Assembly: GCF_001641125.1 (NCBI RefSeq)
Contig: NZ_LWLP01000001.1
Location: 1,777,265-1,841,264, forward strand
Length of the DNA stretch: 64,000 nt
Direction: 5' to 3'
Source: Arthrobacter sp. OY3WO11
GTDB lineage: Bacteria; Actinomycetota; Actinomycetes; Actinomycetales; Micrococcaceae
The notes under the pieces were generated by a model. That model saw only the letters and a list, made by a program, of their open reading frames with translations, did no database searches and had not been told where the DNA came from. The first letter of the stretch is position 1; each line of letters opens with the position of its first letter. A program made the translations under genes and the position numbers. This document shows, in pieces, positions 1 through 8,502 of this stretch.

Positions 1-2103
1 TCATGCCCCTGTGTCGCCTTGCCTCCCACGACTGGTGCAGGCCGTCCCGGTGCCGGCGGCCGTGGTCCCGGACGCCCCGGTGGCGCTCCCGGAACCGGCG
101 GTCCCGGTGGCGGCGGCGGTGCTCCCGCCGGTGGTGGCTTCGGCAAGGGCGGCCGCGGCCGCGGCGGTACCCAGGGTGCCTTCGGCAAGGGCGGCGCCGG
201 ACGTGGCAAGCAGCGCAAGTCGAAGCGTGCAAAGCGCCAGGAACTTGAGCAGATGAGTGCCCCGTCGCTGGGTGGCGTGAGCGTACCCCGCGGCGACGGC
301 AACACTGTCATCCGGCTGCGCCGCGGCTCGTCCATCACGGACTTCGCTGACAAGATCGAGGCAAACCCCGCCGCGCTGGTGACTGTCCTCTTCCACCTCG
401 GTGAAATGGCCACGGCCACGCAGTCGCTGGATGAAGAGACCTTTGCCCTGCTGGGCGAGGAGCTTGGCTACAAGCTCCAGGTTGTGTCCCCGGAAGACGA
501 GGAGCGCGAGCTGCTCTCCGGGTTCGACATCGACTTCGATGCCGAACTGGAAGCCGAAGGCGACGAAGAACTTGAGGCCCGTCCTCCGGTTGTCACCGTC
601 ATGGGCCACGTGGACCACGGTAAGACCCGCTTGCTCGATGCCATCCGCAAGTCCGACGTCATGGCGGGCGAACACGGCGGCATCACCCAGCACATCGGTG
701 CCTACCAGGTCACCCACAACCACGAGGGCGACGACCGCAAGATCACCTTCATCGATACCCCGGGCCACGAGGCGTTCACCGCCATGCGTGCCCGTGGTGC
801 GAAGGTCACCGACATCGCCATCCTGGTGGTCGCAGCGGACGACGGCGTTATGCCGCAGACCGTTGAAGCACTCAACCACGCACAGGCGGCCAACGTGCCG
901 ATCGTGGTGGCCGTGAACAAGATCGACAAGGAAGGCGCCAACCCGGAGAAGGTCCGCGGCCAGCTGACCGAGTACGGCCTGGTTCCCGAAGAGTACGGTG
1001 GCGACACCATGTTCGTTGAGGTCTCTGCCCGCCAGAACCTCAACATCGACGAGCTGCTCGAGGCCGTTCTGCTCACCGCAGACGCTGCCCTGGACATGCG
1101 CGCCAACCCGAACAAGGACGCTCGCGGTATCGCGATCGAAGCCAACCTGGACAAGGGCCGCGGAGCGGTTGCCACCGTCCTGGTGCAGTCCGGTACCTTG
1201 CGCGTCGGCGACACGATCGTTGCAGGCACGGCCCACGGCCGCGTCCGCGCAATGTTCGACGACGACGGCAGCGCCCTGACCGAGGCCGGCCCGTCCCGCC
1301 CCGTGCAGGTGCTGGGTCTGTCCAACGTCCCGCGTGCAGGCGACACCTTCTTCGTGACCGCTGACGAGCGCACCGCCCGCCAGATCGCCGAGAAGCGTGA
1401 AGCAGCCGACCGTAACGCCGCCCTGGCCAAGCGCCGCAAGCGCATCAGCCTGGAAGACTTCGACCAGGCAGTGGCCGACGGCAAGATCGACACCCTCAAC
1501 CTCATCCTCAAGGGTGACGTGTCCGGTGCCGTGGAAGCCCTCGAAGACGCCCTGCTCAAGATCGACGTCGGCGAAGGCGTGCAGCTGCGCGTCATCCACC
1601 GCGGTGTTGGTGCCATCACGCAGAACGACGTCAACCTGGCAACAGTGGACAGCGCCGTCATCATCGGCTTCAACGTCAAGCCGGCCGAGCGCGTTGCCGA
1701 ACTGGCAGACCGCGAAGGCGTGGACATGCGCTTCTACTCCGTCATCTACGCCGCAATTGATGACATCGAGGCGGCGCTCAAGGGCATGCTCAAGCCGGAA
1801 TACGAAGAGTTCCAGCTGGGCACCGCCGAGGTCCGCGAAGTCTTCCGCTCCTCCAAGTTCGGAAACATCGCAGGCTCGATCGTCCGCTCGGGCATCATCC
1901 GCCGTAACACCAAGGCACGCATCAGCCGCGACGGCAAGATCATCGGTGACAACCTCACCGTTGAGACGCTCAAGCGCTTCAAGGACGACGCCACCGAGGT
2001 CCGCACGGACTTCGAGTGTGGTATCGGCCTTGGCTCGTACAACGACATCAACGAAGGCGACATCATCGAGACCTTCGAGATGCGTGAGAAGCCGCGCGTC
2101 TAA
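1..2103 (+). CDS. infB: Translation initiation factor IF-2 (5' end outside window)
   Basis: GTPase that brings fMet-tRNA to the 30S subunit and promotes subunit joining. The frame is open from base 1 to the TAA at 2101-2103, about 700 residues; actinobacterial IF-2 is usually 900-1000, so the N-terminus lies upstream. The visible start is the Gly/Arg/Pro-rich linker (to about residue 65), then an IF2-N-like segment, and the G domain: G1 GHVDHGKT at bases 604-627 (visible residue ~202), G3 DTPGHE from 754, G4 NKID at 916-927. Domains II, III and the tRNA-binding C-terminal domain follow (ending MREKPRV). The first few codons (SCPCVAL) look unlike the Gly-rich linker, so the extreme left edge may be a sequence or assembly end. 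A strong hairpin follows the stop. Confidence 0.97.
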   Translation, partial: SCPCVALPPTTGAGRPGAGGRGPGRPGGAPGTGGPGGGGGAPAGGGFGKGGRGRGGTQGAFGKGGAGRGKQRKSKRAKRQELEQMSAPSLGGVSVPRGDGNTVIRLRRGSSITDFADKIEANPAALVTVLFHLGEMATATQSLDEETFALLGEELGYKLQVVSPEDEERELLSGFDIDFDAELEAEGDEELEARPPVVTVMGHVDHGKTRLLDAIRKSDVMAGEHGGITQHIGAYQVTHNHEGDDRKITFIDTPGHEAFTAMRARGAKVTDIAILVVAADDGVMPQTVEALNHAQAANVPIVVAVNKIDKEGANPEKVRGQLTEYGLVPEEYGGDTMFVEVSARQNLNIDELLEAVLLTADAALDMRANPNKDARGIAIEANLDKGRGAVATVLVQSGTLRVGDTIVAGTAHGRVRAMFDDDGSALTEAGPSRPVQVLGLSNVPRAGDTFFVTADERTARQIAEKREAADRNAALAKRRKRISLEDFDQAVADGKIDTLNLILKGDVSGAVEALEDALLKIDVGEGVQLRVIHRGVGAITQNDVNLATVDSAVIIGFNVKPAERVAELADREGVDMRFYSVIYAAIDDIEAALKGMLKPEYEEFQLGTAEVREVFRSSKFGNIAGSIVRSGIIRRNTKARISRDGKIIGDNLTVETLKRFKDDATEVRTDFECGIGLGSYNDINEGDIIETFEMREKPRV

Positions 2104-2119
2104 CCTTGGTTAGTCCTGG

Positions 2120-2159
2120 GTGCGGGGCCGTTGGATTTTTCCGGCGGCCCCGCACTTTT
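2120..2159 (+). terminator. Rho-independent terminator after infB
   Basis: GTGCGGGGCCG (2120-2130) pairs perfectly with CGGCCCCGCAC (2145-2155), an 11-bp GC stem, followed by TTTT. It lies 16 bases after the infB stop, so rbfA probably has its own transcription start or relies on read-through. Confidence 0.75.
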
Positions 2160-2161
2160 CC

Positions 2162-2265
2162 GCCGTTGAGGGGGCCCCGCCCCTACGACGGACGGCCAGC
2201 GATCTGCGATCGTCGGCCGTCCGTCTCCGGCAGGCCCGATGCCACTCCCGGGCCCCCTCAACGGC
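2162..2265. repeat. Nested palindromic element between infB and rbfA
   Basis: The outer arms GCCGTTGAGGGGGCCC (2162-2177) and GGGCCCCCTCAACGGC (2250-2265) are perfect 16-bp complements. Inside, 2187-2204 pairs with 2208-2225 (GACGGACGGCC with GGCCGTCCGTC, then CGATC with GATCG) as an 18-bp stem with one mismatch, one G-T pair and a three-base loop. There is no T tract and no ORF, so it is neither an ordinary terminator nor a gene. It could be a dispersed palindromic repeat (REP/MITE-like), a protein-binding site or an RNA-processing site; the sequence does not decide. Confidence 0.7.
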
Positions 2266-2397
2266 TCCAAAGTGCCGCCGGAAAACCCAACGGGAGTCCG
2301 TCGTAGACTCGCCGTAGGTGCGTGGCAAAAATATCCAACGTGCGTGGCAGCCTCACCAGACCGCCGTCGTACGTTCCAAATTTATGAGGAGTTGTTC

Positions 2398-2907
2398 ATG
2401 GCTGATCCGGCACGTGCTGCCAAGTTGGCGCAGCGGATTAAGGTTGTTGTTGCTGAGGCCCTGGGCCGGAAGGTTAAGGATCCACGGCTGGAGGGCATTA
2501 CTGTTACCGATGCCCGGGTGACCAATGATTTGCAGCATGCCACGGTGTACTACACCGTTTTTGGCGACCAGGCCGTGCAGGCTGATGCTGCCAAGGGACT
2601 GGAGAAGGCCAAAGGTGTGCTTCGGCAGGAGGTTGGCCGGAACATTACCGTTCGGCTGACTCCCAGCCTCGAATTCGTGGCCGACCAGATTCCCGTGGTT
2701 GCTTCCAACCTTGAGGAGCTGTTGCGCGAAGCCAAGAAGCGTGACGCTGAGGTCGCCGCACTGGCCGCCCAGGCAAAGCACGCGGGCGATGCCGATCCAT
2801 ACAAGAGCGACGCGTCCGCCGATGTGGACATCGACGAGGACGACTTCGACGAAGAGGACCTTGACCTCAGCGGCGACGAAGATCTTGACGAAGACGGCAG
2901 CAAGTAG
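2398..2907 (+). CDS. rbfA: 30S ribosome-binding factor A
   Basis: Assembly factor that binds the 16S 5' helix during 30S maturation; its place after infB is conserved. The 169-residue protein has the family core with RIKVVVAEALGRKVKDPRL near the N-terminus and DARVTNDLQHATVYYTVFG around residues 38-56. The C-terminal third is a strongly acidic Asp/Glu tail (DEDDFDEEDLDLSGDEDLDEDG), an extension common in actinobacteria. The ATG at 2398 is chosen because GAGGAG lies at 2386-2391 and the conserved MADPARA start follows; longer in-frame extension runs into the palindrome. The first part uses more T-ending codons than its neighbours. Confidence 0.96.
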   Translation: MADPARAAKLAQRIKVVVAEALGRKVKDPRLEGITVTDARVTNDLQHATVYYTVFGDQAVQADAAKGLEKAKGVLRQEVGRNITVRLTPSLEFVADQIPVVASNLEELLREAKKRDAEVAALAAQAKHAGDADPYKSDASADVDIDEDDFDEEDLDLSGDEDLDEDGSK

Positions 2908-2921
2908 CTTTCAGCATTGCC

Positions 2922-2956
2922 AAATGCCCGGACCGCACCTGTGGTCCGGGCATTTT
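2922..2956. terminator. Bidirectional terminator between rbfA and the convergent gene
   Basis: AAATGCCCGGACC (2922-2934) is a perfect 13-bp complement of GGTCCGGGCATTT (2943-2955), with A/T ends on both sides. It lies between convergent stop codons and can serve both strands. Confidence 0.85.
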
Positions 2957-2978
2957 GCTGCCCCGAATACGACCGGCA

Positions 2979-4106
2979 TTACCCGATGCCGGCTTTGATC
3001 ACCTTGCCTTGGGTGGGATCGGCGAAACTGAACCCAACCGTGGCATAGAGAGTCTCTCCACGGACTTCGACTGCTGCAGGCCCGTCGACCGCGAGGAACT
3101 GCTTCCTGTGGCCGGCCGAATCATCGATCTCAATGATTTCGTTGCCGAACATGGATGCAACGTACACGTCGCCGTCGTCAGCGATTGCCAGGCCCGTCGG
3201 GCTCAGGAGGTCCTCCGCCCACACCTTCGTGCTGCCGGTGGAAGGGTTCACGCGGAAGATGGCCCCCCGGGCTCCCAGGGAAGGATCCTCAGGCCCGCCA
3301 GGAAGGGTGGTGACGTAAAGCCGGCCGTCCGGTCCGAACTCCAGATCCGTCGGCACCGGTTCAAAGGCGTATTCGTGTCCCACCACGCACGCAGGGACCT
3401 CCACGGTGGTCCCAGCCATATCCACGGGGATCCTGGTCCCGGCAGGAATCACCGCGGGCCGGGGCGGCAGGACCGCCAGCGTGGAAACGTCACCCGAATC
3501 CAGGTCGACTTCAAGGATCGCATTGGCGCCTGCATCCGCGATGTACGCCGTATCGTCCCGTATTGCAACGCCGTAGGGATGCGAGTCGAGGCCTCCCTGG
3601 TAACGGGCCGGCGGGAACGCGGGCCACTCGGCCAGGCATGTGTCCGCGACGTCGGGTCCGAAGCCGTAATGCTGGGCGCCGTCCGGGTTCTTTTCCCGTT
3701 CGTAGCTGGCGAGGTCGGCAAGATCATGGATGTCACCCTCCGGGTCGAGGGACTTCAGCCAGCCTTTGAGGGCGGCCGGATCACCGCCCCCGGCACCCGC
3801 GCTCTCCACGAAGTACCTGGTTCCATGCCGGGTTTCGACGCCTCCGACGTCCCACCCCTCCGCCCCCTGGTAGAGGGCAGTGGTGGTTCCGTCGTGGTTG
3901 ACGCGGCTGAGGACACCGGCGAAATTCTGGGTGACCAGGACGGTTTCTTCATCGTAAGTTACGGTCAGGCTGAGGGGCCCTACCAAGCCCTCAGCCAAAG
4001 TGCGCGGCGTCCTGTGTTCGGGCTCGGAACCCGCCACCGCGGGCCCGGCAGGAATAGCTATCGCCGCAGCAGCGAGGCCTGCAACGAGGGCAAATTTTGT
4101 TTTCAT
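2979..4106 (-). CDS. ScyD/ScyE-family secreted beta-propeller-like protein
   Basis: A 375-residue exported protein. It begins with a clear signal peptide (MKTKFALVAG, hydrophobic core, AGPAVAGS near residue 26). The rest has repeated strand-like blocks resembling NHL/SMP-30 propellers: HPYGVAIRDDTAYIADAGANAILEVDLDSG, PTDLEFGPDGRLYVTTLPGG (positions about 240-260) and SPTGLAIADDGDVYVASMFGNEIIEID near the C-terminus. This resembles the ScyD/ScyE family of actinobacterial secreted proteins. No substrate can be inferred. It is a single gene, convergent with rbfA and divergent from the deaminase gene. Confidence 0.8.
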   Translation of the reverse strand: MKTKFALVAGLAAAAIAIPAGPAVAGSEPEHRTPRTLAEGLVGPLSLTVTYDEETVLVTQNFAGVLSRVNHDGTTTALYQGAEGWDVGGVETRHGTRYFVESAGAGGGDPAALKGWLKSLDPEGDIHDLADLASYEREKNPDGAQHYGFGPDVADTCLAEWPAFPPARYQGGLDSHPYGVAIRDDTAYIADAGANAILEVDLDSGDVSTLAVLPPRPAVIPAGTRIPVDMAGTTVEVPACVVGHEYAFEPVPTDLEFGPDGRLYVTTLPGGPEDPSLGARGAIFRVNPSTGSTKVWAEDLLSPTGLAIADDGDVYVASMFGNEIIEIDDSAGHRKQFLAVDGPAAVEVRGETLYATVGFSFADPTQGKVIKAGIG

Positions 4107-4272
4107 TGGGTACTCCGGGTTGGCGCCCTTAGCGGGCCGGATAAGGAGCCTCCAGCGGAGGCTGTAAATGCGGACACCCCCGGCGCCAGATTATTCCTGC
4201 ACGGTTGGAATGTCGCCGGGATTTCCCCCTATCCGCCCCCTAATGTCATCCCCTAACGGCAGCCCCAATGAC

Positions 4273-4278
4273 TAGGAT
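4273..4278 (+). promoter_or_regulatory. -10 hexamer TAGGAT, predicted leaderless start
   Basis: TAGGAT ends six bases before the ATG at 4285, with no Shine-Dalgarno sequence in between, which suggests transcription starts on the start codon. Confidence 0.55.
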
Positions 4279-4284
4279 CTAGCT

Positions 4285-4770
4285 ATGACTGAGCCGACTG
4301 ACACCGATCACACCGCGAAGTACCTCGAGCAGGCCGTGGAGCTGGCCATCCGGAACGTCGCCGAAGGAGGGGGACCATTCGGCGCGCTGGTGGTGACCGC
4401 CGACGGGCGGGTGCATGAAGGCGTCAACCGCGTAACCCTGGACAACGATCCCACCGCCCACGCCGAAGTGGTTGCCATCCGGGCCGCAGCAACGGCCATA
4501 GCCAACTATGACCTGCAAGGAGCGGTCCTCTACGCGAGCTGCGAGCCCTGCCCCCTGTGCCTGGCATCCGCCCTGTGGGCAAGGATCGACCGCGTCTACT
4601 TCGCCGCCGACCGCCACGGCGCCGCCGCCGCGGGTTTCGACGACGCAGTTTTCTACGAGTACTTCGACGGGACCCGGCCGGATCTGTTACCCGTCACTCG
4701 AAGCGACATCCCGTCGTCGCGCGCGCCGTTCCAGGCGTGGGGGGACTTTGCCGGCAGGAAGGAATACTAG
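4285..4770 (+). CDS. Guanine deaminase / nucleoside deaminase
   Basis: Zinc-dependent cytidine-deaminase-fold enzyme, most likely converting guanine to xanthine in purine salvage. Zinc and catalytic motifs are HAE (His59, Glu61) and PCPLC (Cys89, Cys92). The C-terminal pattern FQAW-FAGRKEY and the GFDDAVFYEYF segment match Bacillus GuaD-type guanine deaminases better than TadA or cytosine deaminases. Length 161 residues, normal for the family. The start is the ATG preceded by a close -10 hexamer (likely leaderless). The thioredoxin gene starts two bases after its stop, so they are probably cotranscribed. Confidence 0.85.
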   Translation: MTEPTDTDHTAKYLEQAVELAIRNVAEGGGPFGALVVTADGRVHEGVNRVTLDNDPTAHAEVVAIRAAATAIANYDLQGAVLYASCEPCPLCLASALWARIDRVYFAADRHGAAAAGFDDAVFYEYFDGTRPDLLPVTRSDIPSSRAPFQAWGDFAGRKEY

Positions 4771-4772
4771 GA

Positions 4773-5210
4773 ATGGAACCTGCACTCACCACCTGTCCAG
4801 ACTGCGGAAAGACCAACAGGGTCCCCGCCCAGGCGGCAGGCCGGCCCCGCTGCGGCAACTGCAAAGCGGACCTGCCCTGGATCGTGGCCGCGGGGGATGC
4901 GGACTTCTCGGCCGTCGCCGAGCAGTCACCCGTTCCCGTGCTGGTGGACTTCTGGGCTGCCTGGTGCGGTCCATGCCGGATGGTGAGCCCGGTGCTGGAC
5001 AAGCTGGCCAGGGAACGGCCCGGCCGGATCAAGCTGGTCAAGGTGGACGTGGACAAGTCTCCGGGCCTGTCGCGCAGATTCGATGTACAGGCAATTCCCA
5101 CGCTGATGGTGATGGTTGATGGCAAGGTGGCCGCCCGCCAGGCTGGGGCGGCCCCCGCGGAGGTACTGCGTTCATGGCTGGACGGGGCACTGGCGGGAAA
5201 GGGAAACTAG
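4773..5210 (+). CDS. Thioredoxin with N-terminal zinc-ribbon (thioredoxin 2 type)
   Basis: A 145-residue cytosolic thiol-disulfide oxidoreductase. Two CxxC pairs (CPDC at residues 8-11 and CGNC at 27-30) form the zinc-binding N-terminal module of TrxC-like thioredoxins. The thioredoxin fold follows with the canonical active site WCGPC (Cys65, Cys68) and the cis-proline IPTLM. Start ATG at 4773 is two bases after the deaminase stop. A zinc ribbon of this type is associated with redox-sensitive regulation in E. coli Trx2; whether that holds here is inference. Confidence 0.9.
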   Translation: MEPALTTCPDCGKTNRVPAQAAGRPRCGNCKADLPWIVAAGDADFSAVAEQSPVPVLVDFWAAWCGPCRMVSPVLDKLARERPGRIKLVKVDVDKSPGLSRRFDVQAIPTLMVMVDGKVAARQAGAAPAEVLRSWLDGALAGKGN

Positions 5211-5230
5211 CCCCGCCCCGGCGGCACTCA

Positions 5231-5258
5231 CCGGTTGGCTGGCCCGGCAGCCGGCCGG
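5231..5258. terminator. Possible hairpin terminator between convergent genes
   Basis: CCGGTTGGCTG (5231-5241) pairs with CAGCCGGCCGG (5248-5258), allowing two G-U pairs. It sits between convergent stop codons. There is no good U tract, so the call is tentative. Confidence 0.4.
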
Positions 5259-5264
5259 CACTGC

Positions 5265-6449
5265 TTATTCAGCCCGGCCCGGCAGCCTGCCCAGGCCCTC
5301 CACCAGGTCTTCCTGCCGGCCGCAGAGGGCCACGCGGACCCACCCTTCACCGATGGAACCGAAGGCAGTCCCCGGGGCCAGGGCAACACCCGAATCTGCG
5401 AGGAACCGGCGCACCCAGCTGCGGACGTCCCCGCCCGTTGCATGGGAGACATCCGCCCACAGATAGAAGGCTCCCTGCGCCTTGAGGTAGGGGATTCCCT
5501 TCGCGTCGAGCACGGCGGACGCCGCATCGCGGTTCGCCCGGTAGTGCCCGTGAGCGTGCTGCACATAGTCCTGCGGCCCGGTCAGGGCTGCGAGCGCAGC
5601 ATACTGGGACGGTGAAGCGACGCAGGAAACAATCGCCTCCATCACGTTGTCCATCTTCTGCTTGATGCCCGGCGGGCAGACCAGCGCGCCGATGCGCAGC
5701 CCGGTGAGCCCGTAGGTCTTGGACAAGGTCAGCGAGGTGAAGACACGCGCATCACCCGGCGTATCGCCGTCGAACCTTGCGGGGCTGACGTGCGGCACAT
5801 CGTAGGTAAAGGCCTCATAGCATTCATCGGAGATGACCCAGAGATCGTGACGGCGGGCCAGTTCCATCAGTTTCCGGGTCAGGTCCTCGCCCAGCACGGC
5901 ACCGAGCGGGTTGGAGGGGGAGTTCAGGACCAGCACCCGCGTACGGTCAGTGACGAGTGCCTCGATGTCCGCGGGCCGCGGCTGGAAGCCGTGGTCCGGG
6001 TACAGCGGGTAGCCCACGGGGACAGCGTTCAGCAGCCGGGCGGTCATCGCAAAGGTGGGGTAGCCGGGGTTGGGGACCAGGACTTCGTCGCCGGGGGAGA
6101 GCAGGAGGCTCATGGCAAAGTGCAGGCCCTGCTGTGCCCCGTCCACCACGTACACCCGGTCGGCGCCGATGCTGTCGATGCTGCCGGGGCTGGTGCCGGC
6201 GCGTTCACGGAACCGCGCCGCGAACGCCTCCCGCAGTGCCGGGATGCCGGCGTTCGGAGTGTAATTCGTCTCATCCCGGTCCAGGCACGCCATCGCTGCC
6301 TCCAGCACATGCCGGGGGACCGGGAAGCCCGGCTCGCCAATGCTGAGCACCAGGGCGCCGGGAGTGCGCCACGCGGCCTCGGTGATTTCGCGGATCTGGT
6401 TGACGGGCACGTCGCGGACATGGGCGGCAAGCTCAGGCATGCCTGCCAT
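5265..6449 (-). CDS. PLP-dependent aminotransferase, class I/II
   Basis: Fold-type I aminotransferase of 394 residues. Motifs: SIGEPGF and NYTPNAGIPALREAFA near the N-terminus, PGYPTF in the middle, LNSPSNPLGAVL (Asn anchoring PLP), SDECYEAF, and the PLP lysine motif SLTLSKTYGLTGLRIG. This pattern fits aspartate/aromatic-type aminotransferases; the amino donor cannot be assigned. The frame extends upstream to 6635, but that extension is proline-rich, overlaps truB and lacks homology, so the start MAGMPELAAHV at 6449 is preferred (MPEL at 6440 is an alternative). Divergent from truB with an 84-base gap. Confidence 0.87.
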   Translation of the reverse strand: MAGMPELAAHVRDVPVNQIREITEAAWRTPGALVLSIGEPGFPVPRHVLEAAMACLDRDETNYTPNAGIPALREAFAARFRERAGTSPGSIDSIGADRVYVVDGAQQGLHFAMSLLLSPGDEVLVPNPGYPTFAMTARLLNAVPVGYPLYPDHGFQPRPADIEALVTDRTRVLVLNSPSNPLGAVLGEDLTRKLMELARRHDLWVISDECYEAFTYDVPHVSPARFDGDTPGDARVFTSLTLSKTYGLTGLRIGALVCPPGIKQKMDNVMEAIVSCVASPSQYAALAALTGPQDYVQHAHGHYRANRDAASAVLDAKGIPYLKAQGAFYLWADVSHATGGDVRSWVRRFLADSGVALAPGTAFGSIGEGWVRVALCGRQEDLVEGLGRLPGRAE

Positions 6450-6533
6450 CCTAGCTGGCCCTGGAACCGCCTCCGGAGTGCCGGTGCCAGGGCGTGGGCA
6501 AGGGCCGGGACCAGCGCCGATATACTGGGAGGC

Positions 6534-7472
6534 GTGCTTTCTGGACTGGTGATAGTGGACAAGCCGCAGGGATGGACCAGCCATGATGTGGTTGGCCGGA
6601 TGCGGCGCCTCGCAGGTACCCGGAAAGTAGGGCATGCCGGAACGCTTGACCCCATGGCCACCGGCGTCCTGGTGGTGGGGATCAACAAGGCAACCCGGCT
6701 GCTCACCTACATCGTGGGCACCTCCAAGACCTACACCGCCACCATCCGCCTGGGCCAGTCCACGGTAACGGACGACGCCGAAGGGGACGTCACTGCCACG
6801 GCCGGCACCTCAGGGGTCAGCGAGCAGGCAATGTACGACGGCGTTGCGGCCCTTACGGGCGACATCCAGCAGGTGCCCAGCAGCGTCAGCGCCATCAAGG
6901 TCAACGGGGAACGCGCCTACGCGCGGGTGCGGTCAGGCGAGGACGTGAAGCTCGCCGCCCGCCCTGTCACCATCCACCGGTTCGAGGTGCACGCCATCCG
7001 GCGGGACCCGGAGGCAGACGTCGTGGACCTGGATGTCACGGTGGAGTGCTCCTCCGGCACGTACATCCGGGCCCTCGCCCGGGACCTGGGCAATGCACTG
7101 GGAGTGGGCGGACACCTCACGGCGCTCCGCAGGACCCATGTGGGACCCTACTCACTCGACCAGGCCCGCACACTGGACCAGCTGGCCGAGGAGCTCAACG
7201 TCCTGGAAATGTCGCAGGCGGCCCGGGCCCTGATGCCTAACCGCGAGCTCAGCGCAGAAGAAACCACCGAGATCTCCTTTGGCCGGCGCATCGCTGCCGG
7301 CGCCCCGGCTGGAAGCCCCGCCGCTGCCACTGCCGACCACCCCGCAGCCGCTTTCGCGCCGGACGGAAGCCTGGTGGCACTCCTGGCCGATGCGGGCAGC
7401 TTCGCCAAACCCGTGCTGGTGTTCGCTCCCGGCAACGGCGCCCCGCCAGTCCGCACCGTGGTGGAGGGCTGA
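6534..7472 (+). CDS. truB: tRNA pseudouridine(55) synthase
   Basis: Makes pseudouridine 55 in the T loop of tRNAs. The catalytic motif VGHAGTLDPMATGVL carries the nucleophile Asp39; the N-terminal GLVIVDKPQGWTSHDVV and the later SGTYIRALARDLG are also diagnostic. The protein is 312 residues. The GTG at 6534 is preferred over the long upstream extension because GGGAGG (6527-6532) precedes it and the family begins here. A TATACT hexamer lies just upstream (about 6521-6526), so a promoter overlaps the ribosome-binding site. Its position between rbfA and ribF is conserved in actinobacteria, here with inserted genes. Confidence 0.96.
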   Translation: MLSGLVIVDKPQGWTSHDVVGRMRRLAGTRKVGHAGTLDPMATGVLVVGINKATRLLTYIVGTSKTYTATIRLGQSTVTDDAEGDVTATAGTSGVSEQAMYDGVAALTGDIQQVPSSVSAIKVNGERAYARVRSGEDVKLAARPVTIHRFEVHAIRRDPEADVVDLDVTVECSSGTYIRALARDLGNALGVGGHLTALRRTHVGPYSLDQARTLDQLAEELNVLEMSQAARALMPNRELSAEETTEISFGRRIAAGAPAGSPAAATADHPAAAFAPDGSLVALLADAGSFAKPVLVFAPGNGAPPVRTVVEG

Positions 7473-7474
7473 CG

Positions 7475-7828
7475 GTGGACGCGTATTTCTACATCATCCT
7501 GGTGGTCGGGCTCCTGTCCACGGCGGTGTGCCTGGCCGCGGGCATCCTCAAGAAGGCGCCCAACGATGTCACGATCCTGTCCGTGGCCGCCGTGGAGGTC
7601 GCCCTCCTCGTCTACCTGGTGGGCTCCGTCATCCGGGTCGTTGCCGGCGAGCCCATCGCCGGCGAGGCGTGGGAATTCTGGGGCTACCTGGTCACGGCCA
7701 TGCTCCTGCCCCCGGCCGCCGTCTACTGGTCCATCCTGGAACGGACCAGATGGAGCAACTTTGTCCTGGCCGCCGTCGGCGTTACCGCGCTGGTCATGGC
7801 GGCCCGCATGAACCAGATCTGGTACTGA
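7475..7828 (+). CDS. Small integral membrane protein (four predicted helices)
   Basis: No function recognised. The 117-residue protein is almost wholly hydrophobic, with helices at about residues 4-24, 33-52, 67-86 and 92-110. The first is YFYIILVVGLLSTAVCLAAG. The GTG start is two bases after the truB stop, so it is translationally linked to truB. The next gene begins close after its stop, forming a truB-membrane-membrane unit. Such paired small membrane proteins occur beside truB/ribF in Micrococcales. Confidence 0.82.
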   Translation: MDAYFYIILVVGLLSTAVCLAAGILKKAPNDVTILSVAAVEVALLVYLVGSVIRVVAGEPIAGEAWEFWGYLVTAMLLPPAAVYWSILERTRWSNFVLAAVGVTALVMAARMNQIWY

Positions 7829-7847
7829 AGTGGAAGAAGCACCCAAC

Positions 7848-8306
7848 GTGAAAGACCAGCACACCACAGCCGCCGGGCAAAGCCACGCCGGCAGCAGCGC
7901 CTCGAACAGCCGCAACACCGGCCCCGGGCGCCTGCTTATCGCCGTCTACGCCGTCTTCGCGATTTCCGCCTCCGCGCGGGCGGGCTACCAGATCCTCACC
8001 AAGTTCTCCGAGGCGCCACTCGCGTACCTGCTCTCCGCATTTGCCGCCGTCGTGTACGTGGTGGCCACCGTCTCGCTGGCCAAGGCCGGAAGTACCTGGT
8101 TCAAGGTTTCGGTTGCCGCGGTGCTGGTTGAACTGCTCGGCGTGCTGGTGGTGGGCGCCCTGAGCCTTTTCGACCCCGTCCAGTTCCCGCACGAAACCGT
8201 CTGGTCGCTGTTCGGCCGCGGCTATGCCTTCATTCCGCTGCTGCTGCCCGTCCTGGGACTGGTGTGGCTGTACCGCCGTCGCCCGGGGGCGCGGGCCGCT
8301 ACCTGA
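7848..8306 (+). CDS. Hypothetical membrane protein
   Basis: Function unknown. 152 residues: a polar, Ser/Asn-rich N-terminus of about 28 residues, then four hydrophobic segments (LLIAVYAVFAISASARAGY, LAYLLSAFAAVVYVVATVSLA, VAAVLVELLGVLVVGALSLF, YAFIPLLLPVLGLVWLYRRR) and a basic tail. The GTG at 7848 (MKDQHTT) is chosen because GGAAGAAG at 7832-7839 is well spaced. An in-frame GTG at 7830 would start inside that ribosome-binding site. Probably cotranscribed with the gene before it. Confidence 0.78.
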   Translation: MKDQHTTAAGQSHAGSSASNSRNTGPGRLLIAVYAVFAISASARAGYQILTKFSEAPLAYLLSAFAAVVYVVATVSLAKAGSTWFKVSVAAVLVELLGVLVVGALSLFDPVQFPHETVWSLFGRGYAFIPLLLPVLGLVWLYRRRPGARAAT

Positions 8307-8344
8307 GGCCCTCTTCTCCGGAACCGGCGGCCTCTTGCCGGAAC

Positions 8345-8372
8345 ACATGAAATATGCTTCACTATTTCATGT
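8345..8372. promoter_or_regulatory. 10-bp inverted repeat upstream of terC, candidate operator
   Basis: ACATGAAATA (8345-8354) and TATTTCATGT (8363-8372) are a perfect dyad with an 8-base spacer. A TATGCT hexamer (8353-8358), a plausible -10, lies inside it, and the right arm ends where the riboswitch-like leader begins. A transcription-factor operator (for example a metal regulator) covering the terC promoter is the simplest reading; the factor is unknown. Confidence 0.5.
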
Positions 8373-8468
8373 GGAGGGGAGTATCCCCCGAATGCCTCGT
8401 CGTCAGTCCGGCCGCCCCTGAGCGGCCCGGCGGGGCAGGCTCCCGCAGGGAGCCGGGAAAGACCTCCA
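8372..8468 (+). promoter_or_regulatory. yybP-ykoY-type Mn2+ riboswitch upstream of terC
   Basis: The 5' strand TGGAGGGGAGTA (8372-8383) and the 3' strand GACCTCCA (8461-8468) form P1 (TGGAGG with CCTCCA) and carry the GGGGAGUA and AGACC-type elements seen in yybP-ykoY RNAs. CGTCGTCAGTCCGG (8398-8411), equivalent to the conserved GUCGUCA, follows. Two hairpins sit between: the GC stem around CGGCCGCCCCTGAGCGGCC (8408-8430) and GGCTCCC/GGGAGCC (8438-8444, 8448-8454). This class senses Mn2+ and typically precedes TerC/Alx-type genes, exactly the context here. Recognised by eye, not by covariance model. Confidence 0.75.
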
Positions 8469-8502
8469 GTTGGTACATCTGACTGGAAGCAGGTTTCCCC
8501 TG

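Noticed and set aside
1..1599. A 532-codon open frame on the minus strand across infB
   Set aside because: It is the antisense of a certain IF-2 gene; its predicted protein has no domain text and only reflects high-GC codon usage.
2955..4256. A 433-codon plus-strand frame
   Set aside because: Shadow of the ScyD-like minus-strand gene, which has a signal peptide and propeller-like repeats.
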